Source: Thermoanaerobaculia bacterium (GTDB lineage Bacteria; Acidobacteriota; Thermoanaerobaculia; Multivoradales; J023). From it: 64,000 nucleotides of DNA. The translations under genes were made by a program, and so were the position numbers. The notes under the pieces were generated by a model. The model was not told the origin of the DNA. It was given only the letters and a program-made list of their open reading frames with translations, and did no database searches. Positions 54,842 to 63,343 of this stretch are shown piece after piece. The DNA lies in assembly GCA_030431255.1 (NCBI GenBank), contig JAUIJL010000004.1:1-64000 (forward strand). Direction: 5' to 3'. Each line of letters opens with the position of its first letter. Within the stretch, counting starts at the first letter, position 1.

Positions 54842-55912
54842 ATGCAACCGTTTACTTTGATCGCAGGGAAGGGTCTCGCGCTGGCCGCGATCCTTTTCTC
54901 CTCCAGCCTGCCCTTCACCGGCTCTCCCGCAGATGCGCAAATCATCGGCGGCAACAGCGTGACTCGAAAAGTTGCCGTGGTGCACTACGACCCCACCCAT
55001 CCGACCACAGGCCAACGCCTCAGCGACTACATGGGCTGGGCCGATGCCAACGCTCGAACCTCGAGCTTCGTATCGCTGATCCAATCCGCATCCGGTGGAT
55101 ATCTGAAATATCAAGTCGTCGACTTCATCGTGCTCAATAAATTCCCCGACAAGCGCTTCACCAGCGCAACCTACACCTGGGCCTCCTATCAGGCCTGTCG
55201 TAGCGACACCTCCCTATGCATCATGCCCGACGATGCCGATTACCACACACTCATGAACGTGGATACCAATCTGGCGAGTCGAATCCAAACGGGCCAGGTG
55301 GATGAGGTTTGGGTCTACGGCGGCGGTTATTTCGGCTTCGACGAATTTGCCTTCAAAATCCCCGACGATCAGCCCATGTACAACCCCCAACCCTACAACT
55401 ACTGGCTTTACGACGGCCGCAAGAAAGACCTACCGGCCACGAATCGCACCTATTTCGTGATGGGCTGGATTCTCGAAAACGGGTTCGACAACCAAATCCA
55501 CTCCTACGGTCATCGCATCGAATCCACCCTGGCCCTCTCTCCGCCGGGTAAAGGTTTCTGGCACCGCTGCAACAACACCAGCGCTTACACCCAATTCATC
55601 TGCATCGACCAAGACTCCCCCGGGGCCGCCGCCTGCGGCGACATTCACTATCCCCCCAACGCCACCCAGGACTACCAATACAACAGCACCAAATGGGTTC
55701 GCAGCAATTGCGAATCCTGGGAAAACTTTCCCCATGGCTTCACTCCGGCCACCTGGATCAACGCGGCGGAATGGGGAAAAACCCAGGAGGGTTTCCTCAG
55801 CTGGTGGTTGTCTTATCTTCCTGCGAGCTCGGGAACCAACCAACTCTACGGCGACCTGATGCGCAACAACTGGTGGTACTACATCGCTTTCTACGACGCG
55901 GGCGGCTACTGA
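54842..55912 (+). CDS. Secreted protein of unknown function
   Basis: A 356-residue protein with a signal peptide (LALAAILFSSSLPFTGSPADA). The mature part has VTRKVAVVHYDPTHPTTG, LSDYMGWADANARTSSF and GGGYFGFDEFAFKIPDD, aromatic-rich and with a few Cys, plus a conserved-looking HSYGHRIESTLALSP with two His and a Glu that could bind a metal. I do not recognise a named family. It lies 150 bases after another secreted protein, and a perfect 14-bp terminator follows its stop. A hydrolase-like role is only a guess from the HxxxHxxE spacing. Confidence 0.7.
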   Translation: MQPFTLIAGKGLALAAILFSSSLPFTGSPADAQIIGGNSVTRKVAVVHYDPTHPTTGQRLSDYMGWADANARTSSFVSLIQSASGGYLKYQVVDFIVLNKFPDKRFTSATYTWASYQACRSDTSLCIMPDDADYHTLMNVDTNLASRIQTGQVDEVWVYGGGYFGFDEFAFKIPDDQPMYNPQPYNYWLYDGRKKDLPATNRTYFVMGWILENGFDNQIHSYGHRIESTLALSPPGKGFWHRCNNTSAYTQFICIDQDSPGAAACGDIHYPPNATQDYQYNSTKWVRSNCESWENFPHGFTPATWINAAEWGKTQEGFLSWWLSYLPASSGTNQLYGDLMRNNWWYYIAFYDAGGY

Positions 55913-55952
55913 GCCCACCATCCCGATCCATCCCTAAAAGATCCCTTTCGTC

Positions 55953-55990
55953 ACCCGACCTCCGCTGCGAGCGGAGGTCGGGTATTTTTT
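55953..55990 (+). terminator. Strong intrinsic terminator
   Basis: A perfect 14-bp stem (ACCCGACCTCCGCT / AGCGGAGGTCGGGT) with a 3-base loop, then A and six T. It ends the secreted-protein unit and insulates the CRISPR-Cas operon. Confidence 0.95.
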
Positions 55991-55991
55991 G

Positions 55992-56020
55992 TTCAAGAGC
56001 CTCAAACCACGGCGTATACT
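55992..56020 (+). promoter_or_regulatory. Candidate promoter of cas3
   Basis: TTCAAG, 17 bases, TATACT. The -10 matches 5 of 6 of the sigma70 box and the -35 matches 3. It is 76 bases before the cas3 ATG and just past the terminator. Confidence 0.45.
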
Positions 56021-56096
56021 AGACTCTGATCAATCGCTTCCGACAGCCGAAAAGGGCGCCGCCTTGCTCGATTTGCGCCGCCCATGAGGGGGATTT

Positions 56097-58841
56097 ATGC
56101 TGCCTGAGGGAGTGTTCTGGGGAAAATGGGATAAAGAGAATAAAACATTTCTATCGCTGATCGATCACAGCGCCGACGTCGCGGCAGTGACCGAGCGGCT
56201 GCTCACCCGGAGCCTGATGGGCGAACGATTAGCCAAGCTGGGTGGTCTCGAATCGCTGCCCGAGCCGTTGGTTGAAACCCTTTGCTTCTTCGCAGCTATC
56301 CACGATTTCGGTAAGGTTGCAGTCCCTTTTCAACGACAAATCTTTCCGGGTTTCAAAGATTGGAATCGCCGGAGCCATGTTCGGGCCGGGTTGAGCCTGC
56401 TCAGGAGCGATCCCTCCTCCCTTCAGGAAGAGCTCTTCGAGAATCTACCCAACCAATTGATGCCCCTGCTCGGGCAAGGTCGCGATCGCTATCGAGAGCT
56501 GTGCAAATTCTTGACCGCTACGGTTTGCCACCATGGCACACCCCACCGGCAAACCGCGGCTTTCGACCAAGGTCTGTTCAACCCGGCGTTCGGGCTCGTC
56601 CCACGCGAAGAGCTGGATCAGCTTGTAAAGCAAGCCCGGCAATGGTTCCCAAGAACCTTCGAGCCCGGCCTGAGCCTACCCGTGGATCCCAGCTTCCAGC
56701 ACGGCTGGAACGGAGTCCTAAATCTCGCGGATTGGATCGGCTCTACTCAAACCTTCTTTCCCTACAAAACCCCAAACGGCCAAGATCGATTGCAGCTCGC
56801 CCGGGAGCGAGCCGCCAAGGCCTTACGTCACATCGGTCTCGAGATCACCAAGGTTAGACAAAGCTTGCCGGCAGAGCCCGGTTTCGACCGCATCTCAGCC
56901 TACCCGCCACGGCGGGCTCAGCTCGAAATCGCCCGCTTCGACATGGCTGACCAAGAAGCGATCCAGGGCACGGCGGTGGTGCTCGAAGCGTCCACCGGTG
57001 TGGGAAAAACCGAGGCTGCCCTGTGGCATTTCGCTCGCCTATTCAAGGCCGGTTTGGTGGACGGCTTCTACTTCGCCCTGCCCACCCGCAGCGCGGCATC
57101 GCAGATTCAAGAACGGATAGAAACCCTAGTGCGAGAACGGCTCTTGCCCGAGCTTGGTCCCGACGAGCGTCCTGCGGTGATTCAGGCCGTGTCAGGCTAC
57201 TTCCGCGCCGATGGTCTGATCGGTGAGCGTCTTCCCGGATTCGAGGTGCTTTGGTCCGACTCCCAGGAGCCCGGGACCCAAGAGCCCGAATCTGCTCTTC
57301 GCGCGTGGGCGGCGGAGCACAGCAAACGCTATCTAGCTGGGGCGTTCGTCGTCGGCACGATCGACCAAGCCTTGATGGCCGGTTTGAAGGTGAAACACAC
57401 CCATCTGCGAGCGGCGAGCCTCATGCGCCATCTCCTGATCGTCGACGAGGTCCACGCCTCCGACATCTACATGCGCAAGATCCTGGAGCAAGTGGTGACC
57501 CACCATCGCCGAGCCGGTGGCCATGCCCTGCTGATGTCTGCCACCCTGGGCTCCGAGGCCCGCCACGCGCTGCTCACCGCAGGTTTAAGAACCAGCGGGG
57601 GGCGCACGGGAAGAAGGCGTAGGCCCAAGAGGAGCCGGCCTCCATCCCTCGAAGAAGCCCTCGACGTGCCCTATCCCATGGTGCAAATCCAACGGGGAAA
57701 CACCCTGGAGCCGCCGATCGAGGTGTCCACGGAAGAAGCCGAGAGCAAGAAGGTACGCATCGGAGCCTGGGGATTCGGCCTGATCGACCAACCCGCGCAA
57801 ATCGCCGAGCTGGCCTTGGGCGCCGCCGCTTTGGGAGCCAGGGTGTTGGTGATTCGCAATACGGTCAAGGGCTGTCGAGCCGTGCAGATCGAGCTCGAAA
57901 AGCTCGCCGCCAAGACCGACCAGCGGGATTTGCTCTTCGGGATCACGGTGCAAGGCCACGGCCATGTGCCGTCGCCCCATCACAGCCGCTACTCGCGCGC
58001 GGATCGCCGAGCCCTGGACCAAGCCGTGGAACACACGTTCTCAGGGAACCGGTTTGGTCCATATGACGGCTGTGTGGCGATCGCCACCCAAACCGTAGAG
58101 CAAAGCCTCGATATCGACGCCGACCTGCTGGTTACCGATCTCTGCCCCATGGATGTCCTATTGCAGCGAATCGGCCGCCTCTTCCGTCACGAAATCAAAG
58201 ACCGGCCCGAAGGATTCCGTGAGCCTTGTGTCGAGGTGCTGACCCCGGAGGTCGAGCTATGGACCTTTTTACGAGAAAACGGCAGCCCGCGCCCACTGCA
58301 CGGGCTCGGCAACGTCTACCCCGATCTACGGGTCCTAGAAGCCACCCTCCAACAGATCCCGGCCGAGCGAATGCTCGACCTGCCGACCCAAAACCGGGAG
58401 CTCGTGGAGCTCGCCACCCACTCCGAAGCCCTTAAGGCCCTGAGCGTCGAGTCGTCGGCTCCTTCCGGCTTGTGGGAAAGACACGGGCAAGTGGTCACAG
58501 GTGAGAAAGTGGGCAAAAAGCAAAGCGCCGAAGCCGGCCTCCTCAGCTGGGACGAGCATTTCGGCACCTTGTCCTTTGCCGAGCTCGACCGAAAGATCCG
58601 AACCCGACTCGGTGAGCTCGACATCTTGGTCAGCTTCCCGGATCCGCCCACAGGTCCCTTCGGCCAACCGGTCGAAGATCTGTCGATCCGCCCCTATGAG
58701 CTCCAGCTCGACGATGACCTCCAGCTCGACGACCAAACCGAGCCCGAGAACATCGTCCAAGACGACGACGGTTTCAGTTTCGACTTCTCAAGCATCCGTT
58801 TTCGCTACGATCGCTTGGGTCTTCGGGTCGAGGAGAGGTGA
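56097..58841 (+). CDS. cas3: Cas3, CRISPR type I-E nuclease-helicase
   Basis: A 914-residue fused HD nuclease and DExH helicase. It is recruited by Cascade and degrades target DNA in type I-E interference. HD residues visible are His24 (IDHSAD), His69-Asp70 (AAIHDFGKV), His145-His146 (CHHGTPH) and Asp212 (LADWIGS). Helicase motifs are EASTGVGKTEA (297-307), DEVH (450-453), SAT (481-483), VAIATQTVEQSLDID and LQRIGRLFRH. All key residues look intact, so it should be active. It has SD AGGGGGA and ATG at 56097. The stop overlaps an 11-codon mini-ORF (58841-58876), and the cse1 gene is 256 bases downstream. Confidence 0.96.
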   Translation: MLPEGVFWGKWDKENKTFLSLIDHSADVAAVTERLLTRSLMGERLAKLGGLESLPEPLVETLCFFAAIHDFGKVAVPFQRQIFPGFKDWNRRSHVRAGLSLLRSDPSSLQEELFENLPNQLMPLLGQGRDRYRELCKFLTATVCHHGTPHRQTAAFDQGLFNPAFGLVPREELDQLVKQARQWFPRTFEPGLSLPVDPSFQHGWNGVLNLADWIGSTQTFFPYKTPNGQDRLQLARERAAKALRHIGLEITKVRQSLPAEPGFDRISAYPPRRAQLEIARFDMADQEAIQGTAVVLEASTGVGKTEAALWHFARLFKAGLVDGFYFALPTRSAASQIQERIETLVRERLLPELGPDERPAVIQAVSGYFRADGLIGERLPGFEVLWSDSQEPGTQEPESALRAWAAEHSKRYLAGAFVVGTIDQALMAGLKVKHTHLRAASLMRHLLIVDEVHASDIYMRKILEQVVTHHRRAGGHALLMSATLGSEARHALLTAGLRTSGGRTGRRRRPKRSRPPSLEEALDVPYPMVQIQRGNTLEPPIEVSTEEAESKKVRIGAWGFGLIDQPAQIAELALGAAALGARVLVIRNTVKGCRAVQIELEKLAAKTDQRDLLFGITVQGHGHVPSPHHSRYSRADRRALDQAVEHTFSGNRFGPYDGCVAIATQTVEQSLDIDADLLVTDLCPMDVLLQRIGRLFRHEIKDRPEGFREPCVEVLTPEVELWTFLRENGSPRPLHGLGNVYPDLRVLEATLQQIPAERMLDLPTQNRELVELATHSEALKALSVESSAPSGLWERHGQVVTGEKVGKKQSAEAGLLSWDEHFGTLSFAELDRKIRTRLGELDILVSFPDPPTGPFGQPVEDLSIRPYELQLDDDLQLDDQTEPENIVQDDDGFSFDFSSIRFRYDRLGLRVEER

Positions 58842-58876
58842 TGTCGGCATACTTGACACAAAGAGATCGATCCTAG
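58841..58876 (+). CDS. 11-codon mini-ORF coupled to cas3 (uncertain)
   Basis: The A of the cas3 TGA is the first base of an ATG (TGATG). The frame encodes MSAYLTQRDRS and then TAG. A GAGGAGAGG sequence about 5-10 bases upstream is a strong ribosome site. It has one AGA Arg codon. It could be chance, a leader peptide, or a remnant of a gene start. Confidence 0.3.
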   Translation: MSAYLTQRDRS

Positions 58877-58881
58877 AAAAT
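58853..58881 (+). promoter_or_regulatory. Candidate promoter of cse1 or of a small RNA
   Basis: A perfect TTGACA -35 box, 17 bases, then GAAAAT (4 of 6 matches to the -10 box). It precedes the two hairpins of the cas3-cse1 gap and could drive the Cascade genes or a small RNA. Confidence 0.45.
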
Positions 58882-58910
58882 CTCCCTACCTTAATTATTT
58901 TTGTTTAGAT

Positions 58911-58994
58911 TTGCCCTGCGAGCAAAGCAGGGATCGGCCCTATTTCTGTTTTGAAAGTGCCTTCATCTCCCCCGCCCACGCGGGGACGGCTCGC
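58911..58994 (+). ncRNA. Two CRISPR I-E repeat-like hairpins (possible crRNA-like RNA)
   Basis: First hairpin (58914-58932): CCCTGC, 7-base loop, GCAGGG, then ATCGGCC. Second (58970-58985): CCCCGC-CCAC-GCGGGG, then ACGGCTCGC. Type I-E repeats have the form CCCCGC-4 bases-GCGGGG-A, which the second matches exactly in layout. The two are 53-56 bases apart, near the 61 of a real repeat-spacer unit, with about 36 bases between. No T-run follows either hairpin, so they are not plain terminators. They may be a degenerate mini-array or a crRNA-like regulator. Confidence 0.4.
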
Positions 58995-59097
58995 TGTGGA
59001 AGAGCTTTGAAATAGTTTCTTCCGACACTCAACCTTTCCGTTTTTGCCGGGTCTAAAGCACCCGTAGCTACACGTGTACGCAATCCAAGGAGAATTC

Positions 59098-60684
59098 ATG
59101 ACAGGAGCTCGCTTTAATCTTTTGGAAGACCCACTGATCGAGACAGCTGATGCTTTAGGGGTTTCGACATGGGTCGACCTACCCACCGTGCTGGCGCGCT
59201 TGACTTCCGAGCAAGAGCTCGAATTCCCAGGCCTAGCGGCCCACCACCAACATCCGTGGCATGCGTTCTTGGTGCAGCTGGCGGCGATCGCACTGGACCG
59301 GGCAAAGCAGGACGATCCGCCGTTGGACGCGGGCGATTGGCGCTCCTATTTGCTGGCGCTGACGCCAGAGCCGGAAGCCTGGTGTTTGATTGTCGAAGAC
59401 CTCGGCAAGCCGGCATTCATGCAGCCACCGGTGCCGGAGGGAGATCTTTCGAAGCTCAAAAATTCCACGCGACACCCGGACAAGCTGGATCTCTTGGTCA
59501 CCGCCAAAAACCACGAGGTCAAGGCCGAGACCGTGGCCTCCCACGACCTCCTAACCGCTGTCCGGCAGCTACCCTTCTTGCTGATTGCCTATCAAACCTT
59601 CAACAGCTTCTCAGGCAGAGGCAACTACGGCATCGCACGCATGAACGGCGGATTCGGCAGCCGGCCCGCGGTGTGCCTCACTCCGGATTTGCGCTGGCCT
59701 ACCCGCTTCCGGCGAGACCTCGACATCCTGCTCGATGCACGAGAAGAGGCGGTGGAATCCCACAACTTCGCGGAATTCGACGGTCACGCCCTGCTCTGGC
59801 TGATCCCGTGGTCCGGCGAAGCGAAAGAAATCTTGAACGTGGAAGAGCTCGACCCTTGGTATTTGGAAGTCTGTCGAAGGGTCCGGGTGGTGCTCGAAGA
59901 CGGTCTGCCGATGCTGTACTACGGAGCCACCGATTCCGCCCGAGTCGAAGCCAAGGATCTCAACGGCAACCTCGGCGACCCATGGACCCCGATTCGAATC
60001 AAAAATAAGGCAAAAAACGAGCTTGCGGCCCTTACTTTGAGCGACAAAGGTTTCCACTATCGCGTGGTTTCGGACCTGCTTTTTTCCCCAGAGTACCTCC
60101 GTCCACCGACTCTCGATTTTTTCGAGGACGAGCCCACAGACATGACCGCGGTCTTCATGGCGTTGGTCGGTGGCCAGGGCAAGACCGGCGGCTACCACGA
60201 ACGCTATGAGCTCATTCCCAGCAAGGTCAGCTTCATCATTCGAGACCAAGGCACTCACGATCTTGCCACCTTGGCCGGGAGCCGGATCGAGCTGACCGGA
60301 GACGTCCAAAAACGGGTGCTGAAACCCGCGCTTCTAGCCCTCATGCAAGGGGGAACCGACGACCTCAACTTCAAAGACGACCGGGCCCAAGAGTGGCTGG
60401 GGCGCCTCGATCGAGCTGTGGATCGAATCTTCTTCAACGCGCTCTTTGACGACCTGGATTTCACGGCCGAGGAGAAAGAAAGGCGCTGGCAAACGAACCT
60501 CTGGCAATTAACGGAATCTCTATTTGATGAAGCAGTGGAGATCCTGCCGCGGAATGCCGCCCGCAAGCCCGCAGCGATCGCCCAGGCGTCGTCATTGCTC
60601 AGATTCAAGGCTCGGCAGATCCTGCCGGCCGCGTTCACCCAAACTGAAAACCAGCATGCCGACCAAGAGGGAACCGCAGCATGA
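59098..60684 (+). CDS. cse1: Cse1 (CasA, Cas8e), Cascade large subunit
   Basis: A 528-residue Cascade subunit that recognises the PAM and recruits Cas3. Typical marks are FNLLEDPLIETADALG, a HHQHPWHAFLVQLAAIALDR segment near 50-70, SGRGNYGIARMNGGFGSR near 180, and a mixed alpha-helical C-terminal part with YHERYELIPSKVSF and a four-helix-like end. Length fits (about 500-530). ATG at 59098 has AAGGAG 7 bases upstream; a GTG at 59074 is also in frame. The stop overlaps the cse2 start as ATGA. Confidence 0.93.
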   Translation: MTGARFNLLEDPLIETADALGVSTWVDLPTVLARLTSEQELEFPGLAAHHQHPWHAFLVQLAAIALDRAKQDDPPLDAGDWRSYLLALTPEPEAWCLIVEDLGKPAFMQPPVPEGDLSKLKNSTRHPDKLDLLVTAKNHEVKAETVASHDLLTAVRQLPFLLIAYQTFNSFSGRGNYGIARMNGGFGSRPAVCLTPDLRWPTRFRRDLDILLDAREEAVESHNFAEFDGHALLWLIPWSGEAKEILNVEELDPWYLEVCRRVRVVLEDGLPMLYYGATDSARVEAKDLNGNLGDPWTPIRIKNKAKNELAALTLSDKGFHYRVVSDLLFSPEYLRPPTLDFFEDEPTDMTAVFMALVGGQGKTGGYHERYELIPSKVSFIIRDQGTHDLATLAGSRIELTGDVQKRVLKPALLALMQGGTDDLNFKDDRAQEWLGRLDRAVDRIFFNALFDDLDFTAEEKERRWQTNLWQLTESLFDEAVEILPRNAARKPAAIAQASSLLRFKARQILPAAFTQTENQHADQEGTAA

Positions 60685-61271
60685 GCGAAGCCACACACCA
60701 AGAGAGCCCACGTGCTCGCGCCCGCGACGCCGTGGGCCGCTTGGCCGAAGAATTCCGCAGGACTGAAGACCCAAAACAGTGGAGCCCCTGGACCAAGGGC
60801 GACATTGCCCAATTCCGACGGCTCGACGTCAAACGACGCCAAATCCACGACGCCGCCTTTTGGCGCTTAGCCGCCACCGTTCTCGACCCCGCAAACCTGC
60901 TCGATGAAGGATCCAGCGAGCAACGGGTCAGTCAATGGATGGCTATCGTTCAAGCTGTGGCCGTGGCCTATCGCGTGCATGTGCCCAAGGTCCGGATCGG
61001 TCGGGCCATGCAGCTGGCCGACGTCTCCGAGCGCAGGCTCATGCGCCTACTGAGAGCGGAGGGAGACAGTCTGCTTTCCGAAGCTCGACGCGTCGCTCGC
61101 CAGCTCCAAAGCCGAGGTCAAGATGTCGACTTGGCGGATTTCGCCATGCTCATTCTGAGCGACGATGCGCTCGACCGGGAGAAAGCCCGCCGGGGCATCG
61201 CCAGCGACTACTTTCATCAACGGCACAAATCCAACACATCCGATTCCGAAAACTCTAAGAAAACCGCTTGA
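60681..61271 (+). CDS. cse2: Cse2 (CasB, Cas11e), Cascade small subunit
   Basis: A 196-residue, all-helical, basic protein, two copies of which line the Cascade belly and stabilise the R-loop. It begins with a charged segment (ARARDAVGRLAEEFRRTED) and has WSPWTKGDIAQFRRLDVK and the conserved AVAYRVHVPKVRIGRAMQ region, with RLMRLLRAEGD downstream. It overlaps cse1 by 4 bases and precedes cas7 by 15. Family sequence conservation is low, so the call rests on length, helical content and exact gene order. Confidence 0.9.
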   Translation: MSEATHQESPRARARDAVGRLAEEFRRTEDPKQWSPWTKGDIAQFRRLDVKRRQIHDAAFWRLAATVLDPANLLDEGSSEQRVSQWMAIVQAVAVAYRVHVPKVRIGRAMQLADVSERRLMRLLRAEGDSLLSEARRVARQLQSRGQDVDLADFAMLILSDDALDREKARRGIASDYFHQRHKSNTSDSENSKKTA

Positions 61272-61286
61272 TTGGGAGGCTCTGAA

Positions 61287-62516
61287 ATGTCCAACAACCA
61301 CACCTCGAAATTCCTGCAAATCCACACCCTCACCAGCTACCCGGCAGCCCTGCTCAATCGCGACGATGTCGGTTTTGCCAAACGCATGCCCTTCGGCGGA
61401 GTGTCTCGCACCAGGGTTTCTTCCCAATGTCTCAAACGCCACTGGCGACGATTCGAAGGTGAAAACTCCTTGATGCACGTACCCGGTAAGGGCGACGAAG
61501 CCGTGCCCATGTCCGTGAGGTCAAGGCGCACTTTCGAAAGTCTGATTAAAGATCCACTGGTTGAGGAAGGCATTGTCGAGGACCGAGCGCGCATGATTGC
61601 CGAGGCCCTGGTCAACGTGGTGCTGCAGAAGAGCACAACCCGGGCCAAGAAGGAGGATCCCGACGACGTCTTGCGGACGGGCCAAGTGGTGGTGCTCGGA
61701 CGCCCCGAGGTGGACTACTGCTTGAACGTGGCCCGGCAGGTGCTGGAAAGTGGTGAGACCGATGAAAAAAAGATCAAGACAGCCGTCAGCAATCATTTTA
61801 AGAAGGATGAGCTCAAAAACCTGCTCAGCCTGCTCGACGCCGGCCTCGACTCGGCTATGTTCGGACGCATGGTCACCAGCGACGTCCTGTCGCGCTGCGA
61901 CGCCGCCCTGCACGTGGCCCACGCGTTTACCGTGCACGGTGAGCAAGCCGAAGACGACTACTTCTCCGCCGTCGACGACCTGCTCGAGGAGAGCGGCGAA
62001 ACCGGTAGCGGCCATATTAATTCCACCGAGCTCACCAGCGGCCTCTATTACAGCTACGTAGTGGTCGACGTTCCGCTCCTAGTGTCGAACCTCACCGGCT
62101 GCAAACAACATCAATGGCGCGAGGCCGAGCGAGACTTGGCGGCCGAGGTGGTCCGCCGCATGGTGCACCTGATCGCCACCGTCAGCCCAGGTGCCAAGCT
62201 CGGCTCTACCGCGCCGTACTCCTACGCCCACATGATGATGGTCGAATCCGGCTCCGAAGCCCCGCGCACCTTGGCCAACGCTTTCATGAACCCGGTCGGG
62301 GCCAAAAGCGGCGACCTGATCGGTGCCACCTACAAGGCCTTGGCGGACCACATCCAAGAGCTCGACGCCGCCTACGGCAAACCGAGCGATGGCCGCAAAG
62401 CCCTGGCTTTGGGCAACAAGGACTTGCTCAACGGCTCCGTCGACGAGCTCGTCCCCCTCACCGAGCTGGCGAGATTTGCTCACGATCAAATTGCCCCTGA
62501 TCAGGTGGCTTCGTGA
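61287..62516 (+). CDS. cas7: Cas7e (Cse4/CasC), Cascade backbone
   Basis: A 409-residue RAMP protein; six copies form the crRNA-binding backbone. The N-terminus is the family hallmark: IHTLTSYPAALLNRDDVGFA then MPFGGVSRTRVSSQCLKRHW. Later stretches include SALYYSYV-like STELTSGLYYSYVVVDV and GAKLGSTAPYSYAHMMMVES. It is about 45 residues longer than the E. coli protein. ATG at 61287 has GGAGG about 8 bases upstream; a TTG 15 bases earlier is in frame but lacks a site. It overlaps cas5 by 4 bases. Confidence 0.95.
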   Translation: MSNNHTSKFLQIHTLTSYPAALLNRDDVGFAKRMPFGGVSRTRVSSQCLKRHWRRFEGENSLMHVPGKGDEAVPMSVRSRRTFESLIKDPLVEEGIVEDRARMIAEALVNVVLQKSTTRAKKEDPDDVLRTGQVVVLGRPEVDYCLNVARQVLESGETDEKKIKTAVSNHFKKDELKNLLSLLDAGLDSAMFGRMVTSDVLSRCDAALHVAHAFTVHGEQAEDDYFSAVDDLLEESGETGSGHINSTELTSGLYYSYVVVDVPLLVSNLTGCKQHQWREAERDLAAEVVRRMVHLIATVSPGAKLGSTAPYSYAHMMMVESGSEAPRTLANAFMNPVGAKSGDLIGATYKALADHIQELDAAYGKPSDGRKALALGNKDLLNGSVDELVPLTELARFAHDQIAPDQVAS

Positions 62517-63343
62517 GCGAAGAATCCATCTTGCGGGACGTGCTCGTCCTACGCCTCGATGCTCCGCTTATGAGCTTCGGCGGCGTGGCCGTGGACGAAA
62601 CCCGCCCCACCCTCGAGCACCCAGGGCGCAGCATGCTCACCGGCCTGCTGGCCAACGCCTTGGGGTGGAGCCATGGGGATTTCGAGGCGCTCCAGCGTTT
62701 GCAGCAGCGGCTCGATTTTGCCGTGCGCCAAGACCGCCCCGGGCGGTTGTTGGTGGACTATCAAACCGTGGATCTGAGCCAAGACTTCATGACCCAGAGC
62801 TGGACCACCCGCGGCGCCCCAGAAAAGCGTGGCGGCGCGTCCCTCGGCACCCACATTCGCCGGCCACACTACTTGGCCGACGCGGCCTACACCGTGACCC
62901 TAGTCCTGAATCCCGCGGACGAATCCCCGACCCTGGACGACTTGGAGGACGCCCTGCGCCATCCAGCCAGGCCGCTCTTCATCGGTCGAAAAACCTGCCT
63001 GCCCGCGCGACCTTTGGTGGGCGGGCGAGATCAAGAAGATCGCCTGAGCGCCCCATCGCCGGTCGAAGCGCTGGCCCTCGTGCCTCCTTGGCATGGATCG
63101 AGCCGAGCGTCGTCCAGGTCGGTGTCTTGGAGCACTCCAGAGGCCGAGTCGGCGAGCTGCAAGGTCTGGTGGTTCGAAACGGTGATCCAAAAACATCCTC
63201 GCATTCAGCGCCAACGAGCGCTCCCGATCTTCGACGACCGAGAGTGGCGGGTTCAAAAACATCGGGGGCGCCGATTCGTGATCGAAGGTCGATTGTTCGG
63301 CGAATCCCCCGAAAAGACCACCGAGGAGACATCCCATGCCTGA
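62513..63343 (+). CDS. cas5: Cas5e (CasD), Cascade 5'-handle subunit
   Basis: A 276-residue RAMP protein that caps the 5' handle of the crRNA. Marks are LVLRLDAPLMSFGGVAVDE, RPTLEHPGRSMLTGLLANAL and LLVDYQTVDL, then FIGRKTCLPARPLVGG, all typical of Cas5e. The start is GTG at 62513, overlapping the cas7 stop as GTGA. The stop overlaps the cas6e start by 8 bases. The protein is slightly longer than E. coli Cas5e (about 224), with the extra length near 180-210, a less conserved stretch. Confidence 0.95.
   Translation: MSEESILRDVLVLRLDAPLMSFGGVAVDETRPTLEHPGRSMLTGLLANALGWSHGDFEALQRLQQRLDFAVRQDRPGRLLVDYQTVDLSQDFMTQSWTTRGAPEKRGGASLGTHIRRPHYLADAAYTVTLVLNPADESPTLDDLEDALRHPARPLFIGRKTCLPARPLVGGRDQEDRLSAPSPVEALALVPPWHGSSRASSRSVSWSTPEAESASCKVWWFETVIQKHPRIQRQRALPIFDDREWRVQKHRGRRFVIEGRLFGESPEKTTEETSHA

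Noticed and set aside
58914-58932. First cas3-cse1 hairpin as a cas3 terminator
   Set aside because: No T-run follows on either strand, and T-rich DNA lies before rather than after it.
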